Assembly (NCBI GenBank): GCA_016722655.1 | Contig: JADKIR010000004.1 | Location: 2,232,001-2,296,000 of the forward strand | DNA: 64,000 nt | Direction of reading: 5' to 3' | DNA from: Cytophagaceae bacterium | GTDB lineage: Bacteria; Bacteroidota; Bacteroidia; Cytophagales; Spirosomataceae | Shown: in pieces, positions 36,455-44,517 of the stretch | Numbering within the stretch: the stretch's first letter is position 1 | Layout of the letters: each line of letters opens with the position of its first letter | The notes under the pieces: model-generated | The model's database searches: none | Seen by the model: the letters and a program-made list of their open reading frames with translations, nothing else | What the model was told of the DNA's origin: nothing | Translations under genes and position numbers: made by a program

Positions 36455-36946
36455 ATGAAAACTACTGCCGATTTGTTGCTGCTGGGAGAGCCTTTGCTAT
36501 ATCAGGTTTCGGAAGTAATCAAACCTGAAGAACTAAAAGAAGTAAAAAGTTGGGTACAAGATCTGCATGAGGTTATTGAAGATATCCGTCGGAAATACAA
36601 TTTTGGCAGAGCCATTGCCGCACCTCAACTGGGTAATATGAAACGACTGATTTATATGAACATTGATAAACCGATGGTTTTCATCAATCCTAAAATCATA
36701 TCAAAAAGTGAGGAGATGTTTGAAGTTTGGGACGATTGCATGTGTTTTCCAAACCTTTTTGTGAAAGTAATGCGACATAAAACCATTGAAATTGAATATT
36801 TGGACGAAAATTGGGAAAAGCAAACCGTATTTTTCAAAAATGACCTTTCAGAACTATTCCAGCATGAATATGATCATTTAGAAGGTATCCTTTGCACGAT
36901 GAGAGCTATTGACAATAAGTCGTTTCGGTGGAGAGTGATGAAATAG
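36455..36946 (+). CDS. Peptide-deformylase-like protein with divergent motif II
   Basis: The fold of peptide deformylase is recognised from three motifs. Motif I GxGLAAPQ appears as GRAIAAPQLG (51-60). Motif III HExDH is intact as HEYDH (137-141). Motif II, normally EGCLS with the metal-binding Cys, reads DDCMCFP (93-99): the Cys (95) is kept but the surrounding residues differ. All three metal ligands (Cys95, His137, His141) and the catalytic Glu138 remain, so it could be active on a different substrate. With motif II so divergent, it is probably not the main deformylase of the cell. Length (163) is slightly below typical. Confidence 0.8.
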   Translation: MKTTADLLLLGEPLLYQVSEVIKPEELKEVKSWVQDLHEVIEDIRRKYNFGRAIAAPQLGNMKRLIYMNIDKPMVFINPKIISKSEEMFEVWDDCMCFPNLFVKVMRHKTIEIEYLDENWEKQTVFFKNDLSELFQHEYDHLEGILCTMRAIDNKSFRWRVMK

Positions 36947-36991
36947 GAAAATAGCCGATTTTTTACTTTTTTTACATAAAAACAAACCATT

Positions 36992-37447
36992 ATGAAAAAC
37001 ATATTTGAAAAAAGTACTACTGAGGAGGTAATCGCAAGAATCGAAAAATTGACTGCGACTACATCACCACTTTGGGGCAAAATGACCGTAAGTCAAATGT
37101 TAGCCCACTGTTGCGTGACTTACGAAATGCTTTTTGAACCGGAAAGATTTCCAAAACCCAATTTTTTGATGGGGCTTATGTTAAAATTTTTGGTAAAACC
37201 TACAGTTACCGGAAGTGTTCCTTACAAAAAGAATTCACGCACAGCACCGGCTTTTCTGATTACGGAGGATAAAGACTTCGAGACAGAAAGGAAAAGGCTG
37301 ATAGAATTTTTACAAAAAGTGCATGCCTTGGGTGAAAACTATTTTGATGACAGAGAATCTCATTCTTTTGGAAAACTATCCAAAGAGGAGTGGAGTACCA
37401 TGTTTTATAAACATCTCGATCATCATTTGGGGCAGTTTGGGGTTTGA
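36992..37447 (+). CDS. DUF1569/DinB-like protein
   Basis: A 151-residue helical protein with the DUF1569 signature: LWGKMTVSQMLAHCCVTYEM near residues 28-47 and FYKHLDHHLGQFG at the C-terminus. The histidines (about 40 and 142-146) fit the metal-binding helices of the DinB superfamily. The function is unknown; relatives include thiol-dependent transferases. It is separated from the deformylase-like gene by 45 bp and from the toxin-antitoxin pair by a 96-bp regulatory gap. Confidence 0.8.
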   Translation: MKNIFEKSTTEEVIARIEKLTATTSPLWGKMTVSQMLAHCCVTYEMLFEPERFPKPNFLMGLMLKFLVKPTVTGSVPYKKNSRTAPAFLITEDKDFETERKRLIEFLQKVHALGENYFDDRESHSFGKLSKEEWSTMFYKHLDHHLGQFGV

Positions 37448-37466
37448 TTTTACTCTAAACAAGAAA

Positions 37467-37520
37467 TTTGTACGGAAAATAGCTGTACAAATCTTTGATT
37501 CTTTTCGGATATTTTCCGTA
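37467..37520. promoter_or_regulatory. Operator-like inverted repeats before the toxin-antitoxin pair
   Basis: TTTGTAC (37467-37473) and GTACAAA (37485-37491) form one inverted repeat; TACGGAAAAT (37471-37480) and ATTTTCCGTA (37511-37520) form a second 10-bp perfect one spaced by 30 bp. They lie 24-77 bp before the antitoxin ATG, where RHH antitoxins of this kind bind to repress their own operon. Confidence 0.6.
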
Positions 37521-37543
37521 CATTTGTTGTAAATCAATTTATT

Positions 37544-37825
37544 ATGAATGCTGTAGCACAAGAAAAAGCAAGATTTGACACAAGAATTTCTTTAGAACAA
37601 AAGATTTTGTTTGAAAAAGCAGCCTTGTTAGGTGGATACCGAAATCTTACAGATTTTGTGGTGGCCACAGTACAGTCTAAAGCGAAAGAAATTATCGAGG
37701 AAAGTGAAAAAGTGTTAATTTCGGAAATGGATAAAGAGGTGTTTTTTAAAGCTTTATTGCACCCGTCCAGTCCCAACGAAGCCTTAAAAGCTGCAAAAGA
37801 GAAATATAATAACCTGATTTCCTGA
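37544..37825 (+). CDS. DUF1778 antitoxin (TacA-like)
   Basis: A 93-residue protein with a ribbon-helix-helix N-terminus (DTRISLEQKILFEKAALLGGYRNLTDFVVATVQ near residues 9-41) and a C-terminal tail that would wrap the toxin. DUF1778 antitoxins bind DNA and neutralise the partner GNAT toxin. The stop codon shares one base with the toxin start. No signal peptide or membrane segment is present. Confidence 0.88.
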   Translation: MNAVAQEKARFDTRISLEQKILFEKAALLGGYRNLTDFVVATVQSKAKEIIEESEKVLISEMDKEVFFKALLHPSSPNEALKAAKEKYNNLIS

Positions 37826-38328
37826 TGGCTTATCTGACAGAACCACTTGATTCCACTCACAACAAAAGCACCTTTTCTTCCGGAAAAGATATGCTAGATA
37901 ATTATTTTTGGAAACAAGCAGGACAAGATGTTAAAAGAAAACTCGCTGCCTGTTTCGTTGCTGTTGAAAAGGAATCAAAAAAGATTTTAGGTTACTACAC
38001 TCTTTCCAGCAATAGTATTTCTAACGAATTAATCCCGAATTTTTTCAAAAAAAAACTTCCCATTTCATACGCCTCAATACCAACAATTTTGCTTGGCAGA
38101 CTAGCGGTTGACAAGCATTTTCAGGGAAAAGGATTCGGAGCCATGCTTTTGATAGATGCTCTCAAACGCTGTTTTGATATTTCAGATTCAGTGGGTGCTT
38201 TTGCAATTATTGTTGATCCATTAGATGCATCAGCAGAGCAATTTTATCAGAAATACGGATTTACTAAACTTCCGGATAGTGGAAAAATGTTTTTGCCGAT
38301 GAAGACCGTGAAGGGGTTGTTTGGGTGA
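37825..38328 (+). CDS. GNAT-family toxin (TacT-like)
   Basis: A 167-residue GNAT acetyltransferase. The acetyl-CoA motif is RLAVDKHFQGKGFGAMLL (about 92-109), and the C-terminal A-EQFYQKYGF block carries the tyrosine (about 140) that is catalytic in TacT-like toxins. The N-terminal FSSGKDMLDNYFWKQAGQDVKRK and GYYTLSSNSI segments match this clade. TacT toxins acetylate the amino group of charged aminoacyl-tRNAs and stop translation. Its pairing with the DUF1778 gene makes a type II toxin-antitoxin module very likely. Confidence 0.88.
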   Translation: MAYLTEPLDSTHNKSTFSSGKDMLDNYFWKQAGQDVKRKLAACFVAVEKESKKILGYYTLSSNSISNELIPNFFKKKLPISYASIPTILLGRLAVDKHFQGKGFGAMLLIDALKRCFDISDSVGAFAIIVDPLDASAEQFYQKYGFTKLPDSGKMFLPMKTVKGLFG

Positions 38329-38378
38329 GTAATTGATTTGTAATTAAATTTTTGTTGGTTTTTGGATTTGAAATAGAT

Positions 38379-38990
38379 ATGGCAAAATTCAAAATTTTTA
38401 TTAGTAAAAGAAAAAACAGGTTAACAAGAGGATTAGTAATAAAATGGCTGGCGTTAATTTTTATTTTTCTGTTTTTTCTATCTGCAATTCTTAAAGGTGA
38501 AAATGATTTAAATGATTGGCAAAAAGTTTTAGGAATATTCGGTGGAGGTCTTTTTTTATTGGGAATAGTTCTAAAATTTTATGGAATGTTTAATTATGAA
38601 AATTTAAAAGGAGAGTTTAAGGGGTTCTTGGAATTTAAAAATGATGGGATTTTTATTGACGAAAAATTTTATGAAGTCACTAATATAAAGAATATAGAAA
38701 TAATTAATGAGGACTATAAAGGGAAATTAATATTAAAATCGCGTTTAGATTTTGATAATTCATTATCAAATGGTGTTGACAATTTATTAAGGTTTTCTAC
38801 AATAAATCCAGTTGAGAATATTGAGGTCTCTTTTCAGCAAAACGAAAAGTCAGAACTAAAACAAGCATTAGTGCCCTTAATTAAATATCATCAATTGGGT
38901 AAGATTAGTTTTTTAAAATTATTAGACAGTTTAAATATTTCAGATTACGATGAAATACAAACTTTTAAAGCATCAATAAATAGAATATAG
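38379..38990 (+). CDS. Unrecognised membrane protein, AT-rich
   Basis: I place the start at the ATG at 38379 (MAKFKIFISKRKN); a start at 38352 would add nine residues. About 203 residues with two membrane helices (about 23-42 and 52-72) and a charged cytoplasmic C-terminus of 125 residues rich in Lys, Asn and Glu. I recognise no family. The gene is visibly more AT-rich than its neighbours and follows a toxin-antitoxin pair, which is compatible with recent acquisition. No clear promoter box is visible. Confidence 0.65.
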   Translation: MAKFKIFISKRKNRLTRGLVIKWLALIFIFLFFLSAILKGENDLNDWQKVLGIFGGGLFLLGIVLKFYGMFNYENLKGEFKGFLEFKNDGIFIDEKFYEVTNIKNIEIINEDYKGKLILKSRLDFDNSLSNGVDNLLRFSTINPVENIEVSFQQNEKSELKQALVPLIKYHQLGKISFLKLLDSLNISDYDEIQTFKASINRI

Positions 38991-39033
38991 CTTTTTTTTA
39001 AATTATCATATTAATAATTAACGCATTAGCCCA

Positions 39034-39261
39034 TTAATTCTCCAACACCTGAATAACCTTCACCGGACAAGCCTCTGCGGCCCTTTTATTATCATCTACT
39101 TCATCAAAATCAAGCTCAACCTGATAAATTCCTTTTTTGTCTTTTCCACCGAGAAGAACCGCCTTGCCGTCTTTTTTTGACATACGCCATCTATTAAATG
39201 CAATCTCCACGCAGGCATTGCAACCAATACACCGCTGACGATAATGGAACATCTTAGGCAT
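39034..39261 (-). CDS. Small [4Fe-4S] ferredoxin
   Basis: From the ATG at 39261 the protein has 75 residues (MPKMFHYRQRCIGC...). Cysteines in CIGCNAC plus CP (EACPV) give one [4Fe-4S] cluster in the arrangement of a monocluster ferredoxin. The acidic middle part (QVELDFDEVDDN) is usual for electron-carrier partners. The start overlaps the U32 gene stop by 8 bp, so the two are translationally coupled; U32 enzymes such as the tRNA-hydroxylating TrhP proteins are iron-sulfur dependent, and this ferredoxin could serve as electron donor or cluster source. A start at 39309 is possible but would add an unrelated N-terminus. Confidence 0.85.
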   Translation of the reverse strand: MPKMFHYRQRCIGCNACVEIAFNRWRMSKKDGKAVLLGGKDKKGIYQVELDFDEVDDNKRAAEACPVKVIQVLEN

Positions 39262-40191
39262 CGGCCGCAACAACTTTATAGAGTTTGTCTGAAGGGCGAA
39301 TCTTCTCACCGATTCTCAAAGAAATGGTGTCGCCTTTTTTGGCTGAGTTAACCTGTGTTCCTTCGCCCAGTCTAATTTCCTCCACATCGGCTTCTATCAA
39401 GCCGGTGGTTGGCCCAGTGATGATGATTTTTTCACCTACATTGATATCGTGGCTTTCCATCACAAACTCACCCACACCTATTTTGTCAAAATATTTAACG
39501 CCTTTCCCGATGTAAATTTTACGGGTAGTGGCCACTGAGCCGTGTACATTGCTCCATTCACCCATTTTTCTGCCCAAATAGTAGCCATCCCAAAAACCAC
39601 GGTTATAAACTGAGCTCAATCTTTCTCTCCAGTTTTCAATTTTTTCGGGCGTATAGGTGCCGTTTTCAAAAGCATCTACCGCTTCTCTGTAACATTGAGT
39701 GGTGGTGTAAACATAATCGGCAGCCCGCCCGCGACCTTCAATTTTCAGAACCCGCACACCGGCTTCTAATATTTTGTCCAGAAAATCTATCGTACAGAGG
39801 TCTTTGGCCGACATAATGTACTCATTGTCAATCTGTAGTTCTATTCCTTCTTCGTCAGTTACGGTATATTCTCTGCGGCAGTTTTGGATACAAGCCCCAC
39901 GATTGGCGGAGGCATTGTGTGAGTGCAAACTCAGGTAGCATTTACCCGAAACCGCCATGCAAAGTGCCCCGTGAGCAAAAATCTCAATCTGCACCAAATT
40001 GCCCGACGGACCGGTAATATTATTACGTTCGATTTGTCTTACCATGTCACCAACCTGCTTGAGTGTGAGCTCACGTGCCATCACTACCACATCGGCATAG
40101 TCGGCAAAAAACTACCTGCTTTTATGGCTGCCATCATGGCTTCCCAGGAGCCGGCCGGAGCCATCACTTCAAACTTTGTATTTTTTTGCAT
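39254..40191 (-). pseudogene. U32 peptidase-family protein (TrhP/PrtC-like), internally deleted
   Basis: The C-terminal two thirds are intact (ADYADVVVMARELTL onward, with the SGKCYLSLHSH...CIQNCRREY cysteine cluster and KIEGRGRAADYV). Upstream, from an ATG at 40191, the conserved N-terminus is also there: KFEVMAPAGSWEAMMAAIKAG (residues 6-26). Between them, near 40105-40114, about 95-100 codons that every family member has (the AD-VYFG to HISTQ region) are missing, and the two parts are in different frames. So the gene has an out-of-frame internal deletion. TrhP-type U32 proteins hydroxylate wobble uridine in tRNA; others act as peptidases. As written the product would be non-functional unless expressed from an internal GTG. 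Confidence 0.8.
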
Positions 40192-40323
40192 TTCTTTTTT
40201 GTCTGTTATTAAACAGAAAACACGGGCGATTAATTTCCAATCAATTCAAGAATGCAAAATTAATGAATCATTTTTGTGTTTTTTTGATTGTTTTATTAGA
40301 ATAAGGTTTGAGAAAAAGTATTT

Positions 40324-40794
40324 ATGGAATTTAGACTAGCGGTTGAAAGTGATTTAGATGCAATATTGGAATTATACAAATCCAATATCCTTGCTAATAA
40401 GGACTACAACCAGGAGCAAAAAGAGGTATGGGCATCTTCGGTGAATAATCGGGAAATGTGGTTAAATAAAATTAAGGAGCAATATTTTTTGCTTGCATAC
40501 AAAAATAATAAAATTTTAGGTTTCTGTTCTTTAGGACAGCGGGATTATGTCGAAATGATGTTTGTCCAAAAGGATGAATTTGGGAAAGGTGTTGCTTCAG
40601 GTCTCCTTCAAAATATTGAAACGGTTGCAAAATCAAATCAGATAACACAGCTTTTGGCTGATGTTAGTTTGTCGGGTCGAAGATTTTTCGAAAAAAGAGG
40701 CTTTAGGGTTTTAAGAACCAACAGGAATTTCAGGAATGGAATATATCTTAAGAACTACCGAATGAGAAAATTGCTAAAAGAGACAATTGATTAA
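40324..40794 (+). CDS. GNAT-family N-acetyltransferase
   Basis: A 156-residue GNAT protein with the acetyl-CoA motif MMFVQKDEFGKGVASGLLQNIE (about 79-100) and the C-terminal SGRRFFEKRGFRVL block (about 119-132). It is not preceded by an antitoxin gene, so I do not call it a toxin. The substrate cannot be inferred. It starts 133 bp downstream of the divergent U32 pseudogene. Confidence 0.88.
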   Translation: MEFRLAVESDLDAILELYKSNILANKDYNQEQKEVWASSVNNREMWLNKIKEQYFLLAYKNNKILGFCSLGQRDYVEMMFVQKDEFGKGVASGLLQNIETVAKSNQITQLLADVSLSGRRFFEKRGFRVLRTNRNFRNGIYLKNYRMRKLLKETID

Positions 40795-40891
40795 ATAATC
40801 TATTTTTAAGGGTAGATTCTTACAATAATGGCTTTCCCCAATACTTATCTATTTGTATTTTTTGAAAAAATGGATATAAAATTTTAAAAAA

Positions 40892-41833
40892 TCAAGCCAG
40901 ACATCCATTCAGTAGCTCTTCAAAAAACTCCCGGTTTAATTCTTTGCCAATAAATACGATTTTGCTTTGTCGCTCATCATCGGCAGCCCAGGGTTTTCCG
41001 CCACTAATACTCAGACTTTGCCCCACTGATTGTAAAATGAGTTTATGGTTTACATCCTTGCCATGAATTATGCCTTTGATGCGGTATAGGCCTTTTGCCT
41101 CAAAAACCAAATACCCAAAGAGCCTCATTTGCAATTCTTTATCATTAAATGGCTGATCAAAGTAAAAAGTATGAGATACTATTTTACCATGGTTAAAAGC
41201 CAGTCTTCTGCCGGGTTTCATCTTAAACTCAATATCCAGGTCTCTTTCTGTATTGAATATTTCTTTTACCGGAAAAATCATATCTTTTTCAGTGAATACT
41301 TTCAGAAATGGATTGATTCCCAGTAGTTTTTCTTCAATTTTTGTTAAATATTCAGGATTAACATTTACAGTTTTATTGAGTAAAATTATGTCACTGAATG
41401 CAATTTGTTTTATGGCTTCGTCGGTTTCTATGAGTTGATCCTCAATGAGTTCAGTGTCCACAAGACATATCACCCGCTTAACAGGAAAATCTTTTTTGAT
41501 TTCAGAATGTGAGAAAAAAGGCGATGCCACAGCCGCCGGATCGGCAATGCCGGTAGTCTCGATAATCAATTCATCAAATTGATCGGTTTTCAGACTGAGC
41601 TCATTCAGAATATCATAGATTCCATCATTTAAGGAACAACACAAGCATCCATTATTTAACTCAAATATCTCGTTGTCAGGCTTGATAATTAATTCACCAT
41701 CAATGCCTTCTTTGCCAAATTCATTTTCTACTATAGCATATCTTATACCAGGTCTTTCACTTATTGCCTGATTTAAGAATGTAGTTTTTCCTGCCCCTAA
41801 AAATCCCGTTAGTATGGTTACCGGTTTGCTCAT
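40892..41833 (-). CDS. CobW/COG0523-family GTP-binding metal chaperone
   Basis: A 313-residue P-loop GTPase with GFLGAGKTTFLNQ (about 10-22), the metal-binding GCLCC motif (about 62-66), IETTGIADPAAV and a CobW C-terminal domain. Proteins of this family deliver Zn2+ or Co2+ to client proteins. A histidine-rich C-terminal tail as in ZigA is absent. It is one base pair downstream of the ABC exporter gene on the same strand, so they form an operon. The metal is not indicated. Confidence 0.9.
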   Translation of the reverse strand: MSKPVTILTGFLGAGKTTFLNQAISERPGIRYAIVENEFGKEGIDGELIIKPDNEIFELNNGCLCCSLNDGIYDILNELSLKTDQFDELIIETTGIADPAAVASPFFSHSEIKKDFPVKRVICLVDTELIEDQLIETDEAIKQIAFSDIILLNKTVNVNPEYLTKIEEKLLGINPFLKVFTEKDMIFPVKEIFNTERDLDIEFKMKPGRRLAFNHGKIVSHTFYFDQPFNDKELQMRLFGYLVFEAKGLYRIKGIIHGKDVNHKLILQSVGQSLSISGGKPWAADDERQSKIVFIGKELNREFFEELLNGCLA

Positions 41834-41834
41834 T

Positions 41835-43598
41835 TCAAATTGTTTTTACTCTAATGTCCTGTCTTTCACCTATTTGCTGTCTCCACATTGCATAGTATAA
41901 GCCTTTCAGTTCCAGCAAATCCTGATGTTTTCCTTCTTCAATTATCCTGCCTTTTTCCAAAACATAAATCTTATCGGCATGCATTATAGTACTCAATCTA
42001 TGGGCAATCATTACTGTAATATAACCTCCATTCTCAGTTACTGCCTTTACAGTATCAGTTATTTCCTGTTCGGTGAGTGAGTCTAAAGCCGAAGTGGCCT
42101 CATCAAAGACAAAGATTTTGGGATCTCTAAGCAGAGCCCTTGCTATTGACAAGCGTTGTTTTTCACCGCCTGATATTTTCATACCACCTTCACCTATTAC
42201 AGTTTCAAGGCCGTTTTCGGCTCTGTTGAGCAACGTATGACAAGCCGCCATGGTTAGTTTTTCTAGCATCTCAGAATCAGTAGCATTGGGATTTACAAAA
42301 AGAAGATTTTCCCTGATTGAACCTGAAAAAAGCTGCGTGTCCTGAGTCACAAAGCCGATTTGATTTCGAAGGTCATCTATTGCCAGTTCATTAGAATTAA
42401 TACAATTGTAATAAACAATTCCTTCTTTGGGTTGATACAAGCCCACCAGAAGCTTCACTAATGTGGTTTTGCCTGAACCTGAGGGTCCTACAAATGCCAC
42501 AGTTTGTCCGCTTTCTACTTTAAAGTTAATGTCTTCAAGGGCATGACTATCGGCACTGCTGTGTTTGAAACTGACATTTTCGAAAGTAAGACTATTTACA
42601 TCTCCCAAATGCTTCGGATTTTCAGGTACTTTTTCAAGAGGAGTTTTCAATAATTTATCGAAATTGTTCAACGAGGCCTCAGCTTCGCGGTAAGCTAGAA
42701 TCACATTGCCAAGTTCCTGAAGTGGTCCAAATATAAAAAATGAATAAAACTGTAGAGTAAGTAGCTGCCCAACGGTCATTTCATTTTTAAATATCAGATA
42801 TAGCAACACGAAAAGTATAATTTGGCGGAGAAGATTGACAAATGTGCCCTGAATAAAGTTAATTGACCTTACACCACGAACTTTTTTAAGTTCGAGTTTC
42901 AGAATTTTTAATGTATTTAATCTCAATCGATTAATCTCCTGATCTGCCAGTCCCAGGCTTTTTACCAGTTCTATATTCCTGAGCGATTCAGTCGTCGTAC
43001 CAGCCAAGGCAGTTGTTTCTTTAACAATTGTTTTTTGAATTACTTTTATTTTTTTGCTTAAAATATTAGTCAGCGTGCCCAAGGCAAATGCACCAATAAA
43101 ATAAACAGCAACCAAAAATGGATTGATATTGATAGCATAAATGACAACAAAGATGATTCCTACGATAGAAGTAAAGGCAACATTTATAAAAACCGTAATA
43201 AATTTTTCGGAGTCGGTTCTTACTTTTTGTAAAATTGAGAGAGTTTCGCCACTTCTTTGGTCTTCAAATTGTTGAAAAGGGAGTTGTAAGGTATGTTTCA
43301 GACCATCAATAAACACATCAGCACCAAAACGCTGAATCACGCTGTTCATCACATAATCCTGAAAAGTTTTGGCAATTCTACTCACCATAGCCACACCTAC
43401 TATGGCTAAAATTAGAATGAAAACACCCTTTAGATATTCATTTTCGGCATATACATCAGGTTTTTTGGCATAATTATCAATAAGTTTTCCGAAAAAATAG
43501 GGATCCATCAATGAGAATGTCTGGTTGACAGCCGCCAGAAAAAATGCCAGAAAAACACCTTTTTTGTAATTTTTCAGATATTGGAGCAGTAATTTCAT
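41835..43598 (-). CDS. ABC exporter (fused permease and ATPase)
   Basis: A 587-residue half-transporter with six membrane helices (about 1-320) and an ATP-binding domain with Walker A GPSGSGKTTL (about 369-378), Q-loop TQDTQLFSG, signature SGGEKQRLSIAR, Walker B IFVFDEATSALD and switch IAHRLSTI. The family exports lipids, peptides or drugs and would act as a homodimer. It starts 213 bp from the divergent zinc-ribbon gene and is followed at once by the CobW gene. Confidence 0.93.
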   Translation of the reverse strand: MKLLLQYLKNYKKGVFLAFFLAAVNQTFSLMDPYFFGKLIDNYAKKPDVYAENEYLKGVFILILAIVGVAMVSRIAKTFQDYVMNSVIQRFGADVFIDGLKHTLQLPFQQFEDQRSGETLSILQKVRTDSEKFITVFINVAFTSIVGIIFVVIYAININPFLVAVYFIGAFALGTLTNILSKKIKVIQKTIVKETTALAGTTTESLRNIELVKSLGLADQEINRLRLNTLKILKLELKKVRGVRSINFIQGTFVNLLRQIILFVLLYLIFKNEMTVGQLLTLQFYSFFIFGPLQELGNVILAYREAEASLNNFDKLLKTPLEKVPENPKHLGDVNSLTFENVSFKHSSADSHALEDINFKVESGQTVAFVGPSGSGKTTLVKLLVGLYQPKEGIVYYNCINSNELAIDDLRNQIGFVTQDTQLFSGSIRENLLFVNPNATDSEMLEKLTMAACHTLLNRAENGLETVIGEGGMKISGGEKQRLSIARALLRDPKIFVFDEATSALDSLTEQEITDTVKAVTENGGYITVMIAHRLSTIMHADKIYVLEKGRIIEEGKHQDLLELKGLYYAMWRQQIGERQDIRVKTI

Positions 43599-43789
43599 TC
43601 TGTTTTTCTTTTATAGGGTATAGATGTTTTAACACATTTACTTTTCGATAAATTCCTGAATATCAAACTATGCTTTTATTAACACAAAAAATAATATGAT
43701 TTTCAAAAAAGTATTTTAAGAAATTGAAGAAAATTGATTGAAATATTTAAATAATTTCTGCAAATAATTCAATAATTGCTAAAAAGATA

Positions 43790-43797
43790 TATATTTG
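43790..43797 (+). promoter_or_regulatory. -7 box of the zinc-ribbon/HTH gene
   Basis: TATATTTG followed by C fits TAnnTTTG(C). It is 14 bp before the ATG, leaving a leader of only about 5-8 nt, so the message would be nearly leaderless. Confidence 0.45.
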
Positions 43798-43811
43798 CTA
43801 AAAAAGTATAG

Positions 43812-44240
43812 ATGGCCTCAAATTATCCTCCTTGTCCTAAATGTGACTCTGAGAATATCTCAAAAAACGGAGTCATAAATTCAAAACAAAGGTATAAATG
43901 CCGTGATTGTCAGTACAATTTTACCGTTGAAAAAATGGGAAAAAGTATTGATTCTTATTATGTTGTAAAGGCACTTCAGCTGTACATTGAAGGGGTTAGT
44001 TACAGAGAAATAGAGCGATTATTGGGCATAAGCCATGTTTCAGTGATGAATTGGGTGAAGAAATACCACATCAAAGCTCCCAAACAAAATCTCATTACGC
44101 CGACATATAAAATATTGAATCACAAAGAGTTAGCTGAGTTTGTGTCCCGCCCGCAAAATGTTGAAGGAAAAGGAATGCTGATTACTGAGCTGGGTGATAA
44201 ATTTATGGTGATTCAATGGAAACGAATTTCGTTTGGCTAA
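43812..44240 (+). CDS. Zinc-ribbon/HTH protein related to IS1 InsA-type transposase domains
   Basis: A 142-residue protein with a zinc ribbon (CPKC at 8-11 and CRDC at 35-38) and then a helix-turn-helix (residues 57-82: LYIEGVSYREIERLLGISHVSVMNWVKK). This is the layout of the DNA-binding half of IS1-type transposases. The last 45 residues (LNHKELAEFV... to KRISFG) are not the transposase catalytic domain, and no inverted repeats or insB-like gene flank it. I take it as a domesticated DNA-binding protein. It starts the acetate/propionate gene cluster, and the 8-mer GTATAGAT occurs three times around it, making a local regulator a reasonable, unproved reading. Confidence 0.8.
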   Translation: MASNYPPCPKCDSENISKNGVINSKQRYKCRDCQYNFTVEKMGKSIDSYYVVKALQLYIEGVSYREIERLLGISHVSVMNWVKKYHIKAPKQNLITPTYKILNHKELAEFVSRPQNVEGKGMLITELGDKFMVIQWKRISFG

Positions 44241-44300
44241 TACTTAATCTATAATTTTAGTATAGATATTGAAAAAATCTTTTAATGAGCATAGGCAATT

Positions 44301-44308
44301 TATATTTG
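44301..44308 (+). promoter_or_regulatory. Possible -7 box of the porin transcript
   Basis: TATATTTG followed by C in the 277-bp gap between the zinc-ribbon gene and the porin gene. It would give a leader of about 200 nt. The gap also holds one of the GTATAGAT copies (44260-44267). Confidence 0.25.
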
Positions 44309-44517
44309 CTTATTTGCGATTTATCCAAAATAAAATTTTTTAAAAACTAAATATTGGCAAAATAATGTTGAAAAAAGGCGTTTCCGGATACTTTGACCTA
44401 TTGTTTTGATAAATCTATATTAATTTAGCTTAGCTATATCAAATTTGTTGAGATTGTTTTTTCTATACAATATTTGTCATCGAAAAGTACAACAAAACCT
44501 CAATAAATTTAAACTCT

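Noticed and set aside
40324..40794. Second GNAT toxin
   Set aside because: No antitoxin gene or operator precedes it; an ordinary acetyltransferase is the simpler reading.
43812..44240. Intact IS1-type insertion sequence
   Set aside because: No catalytic ORF, no terminal inverted repeats or target duplication seen around the gene.
44241..44517. Riboswitch or other structured leader before the porin gene
   Set aside because: Only short AT-rich repeats and one possible -7 box were found; no convincing fold.
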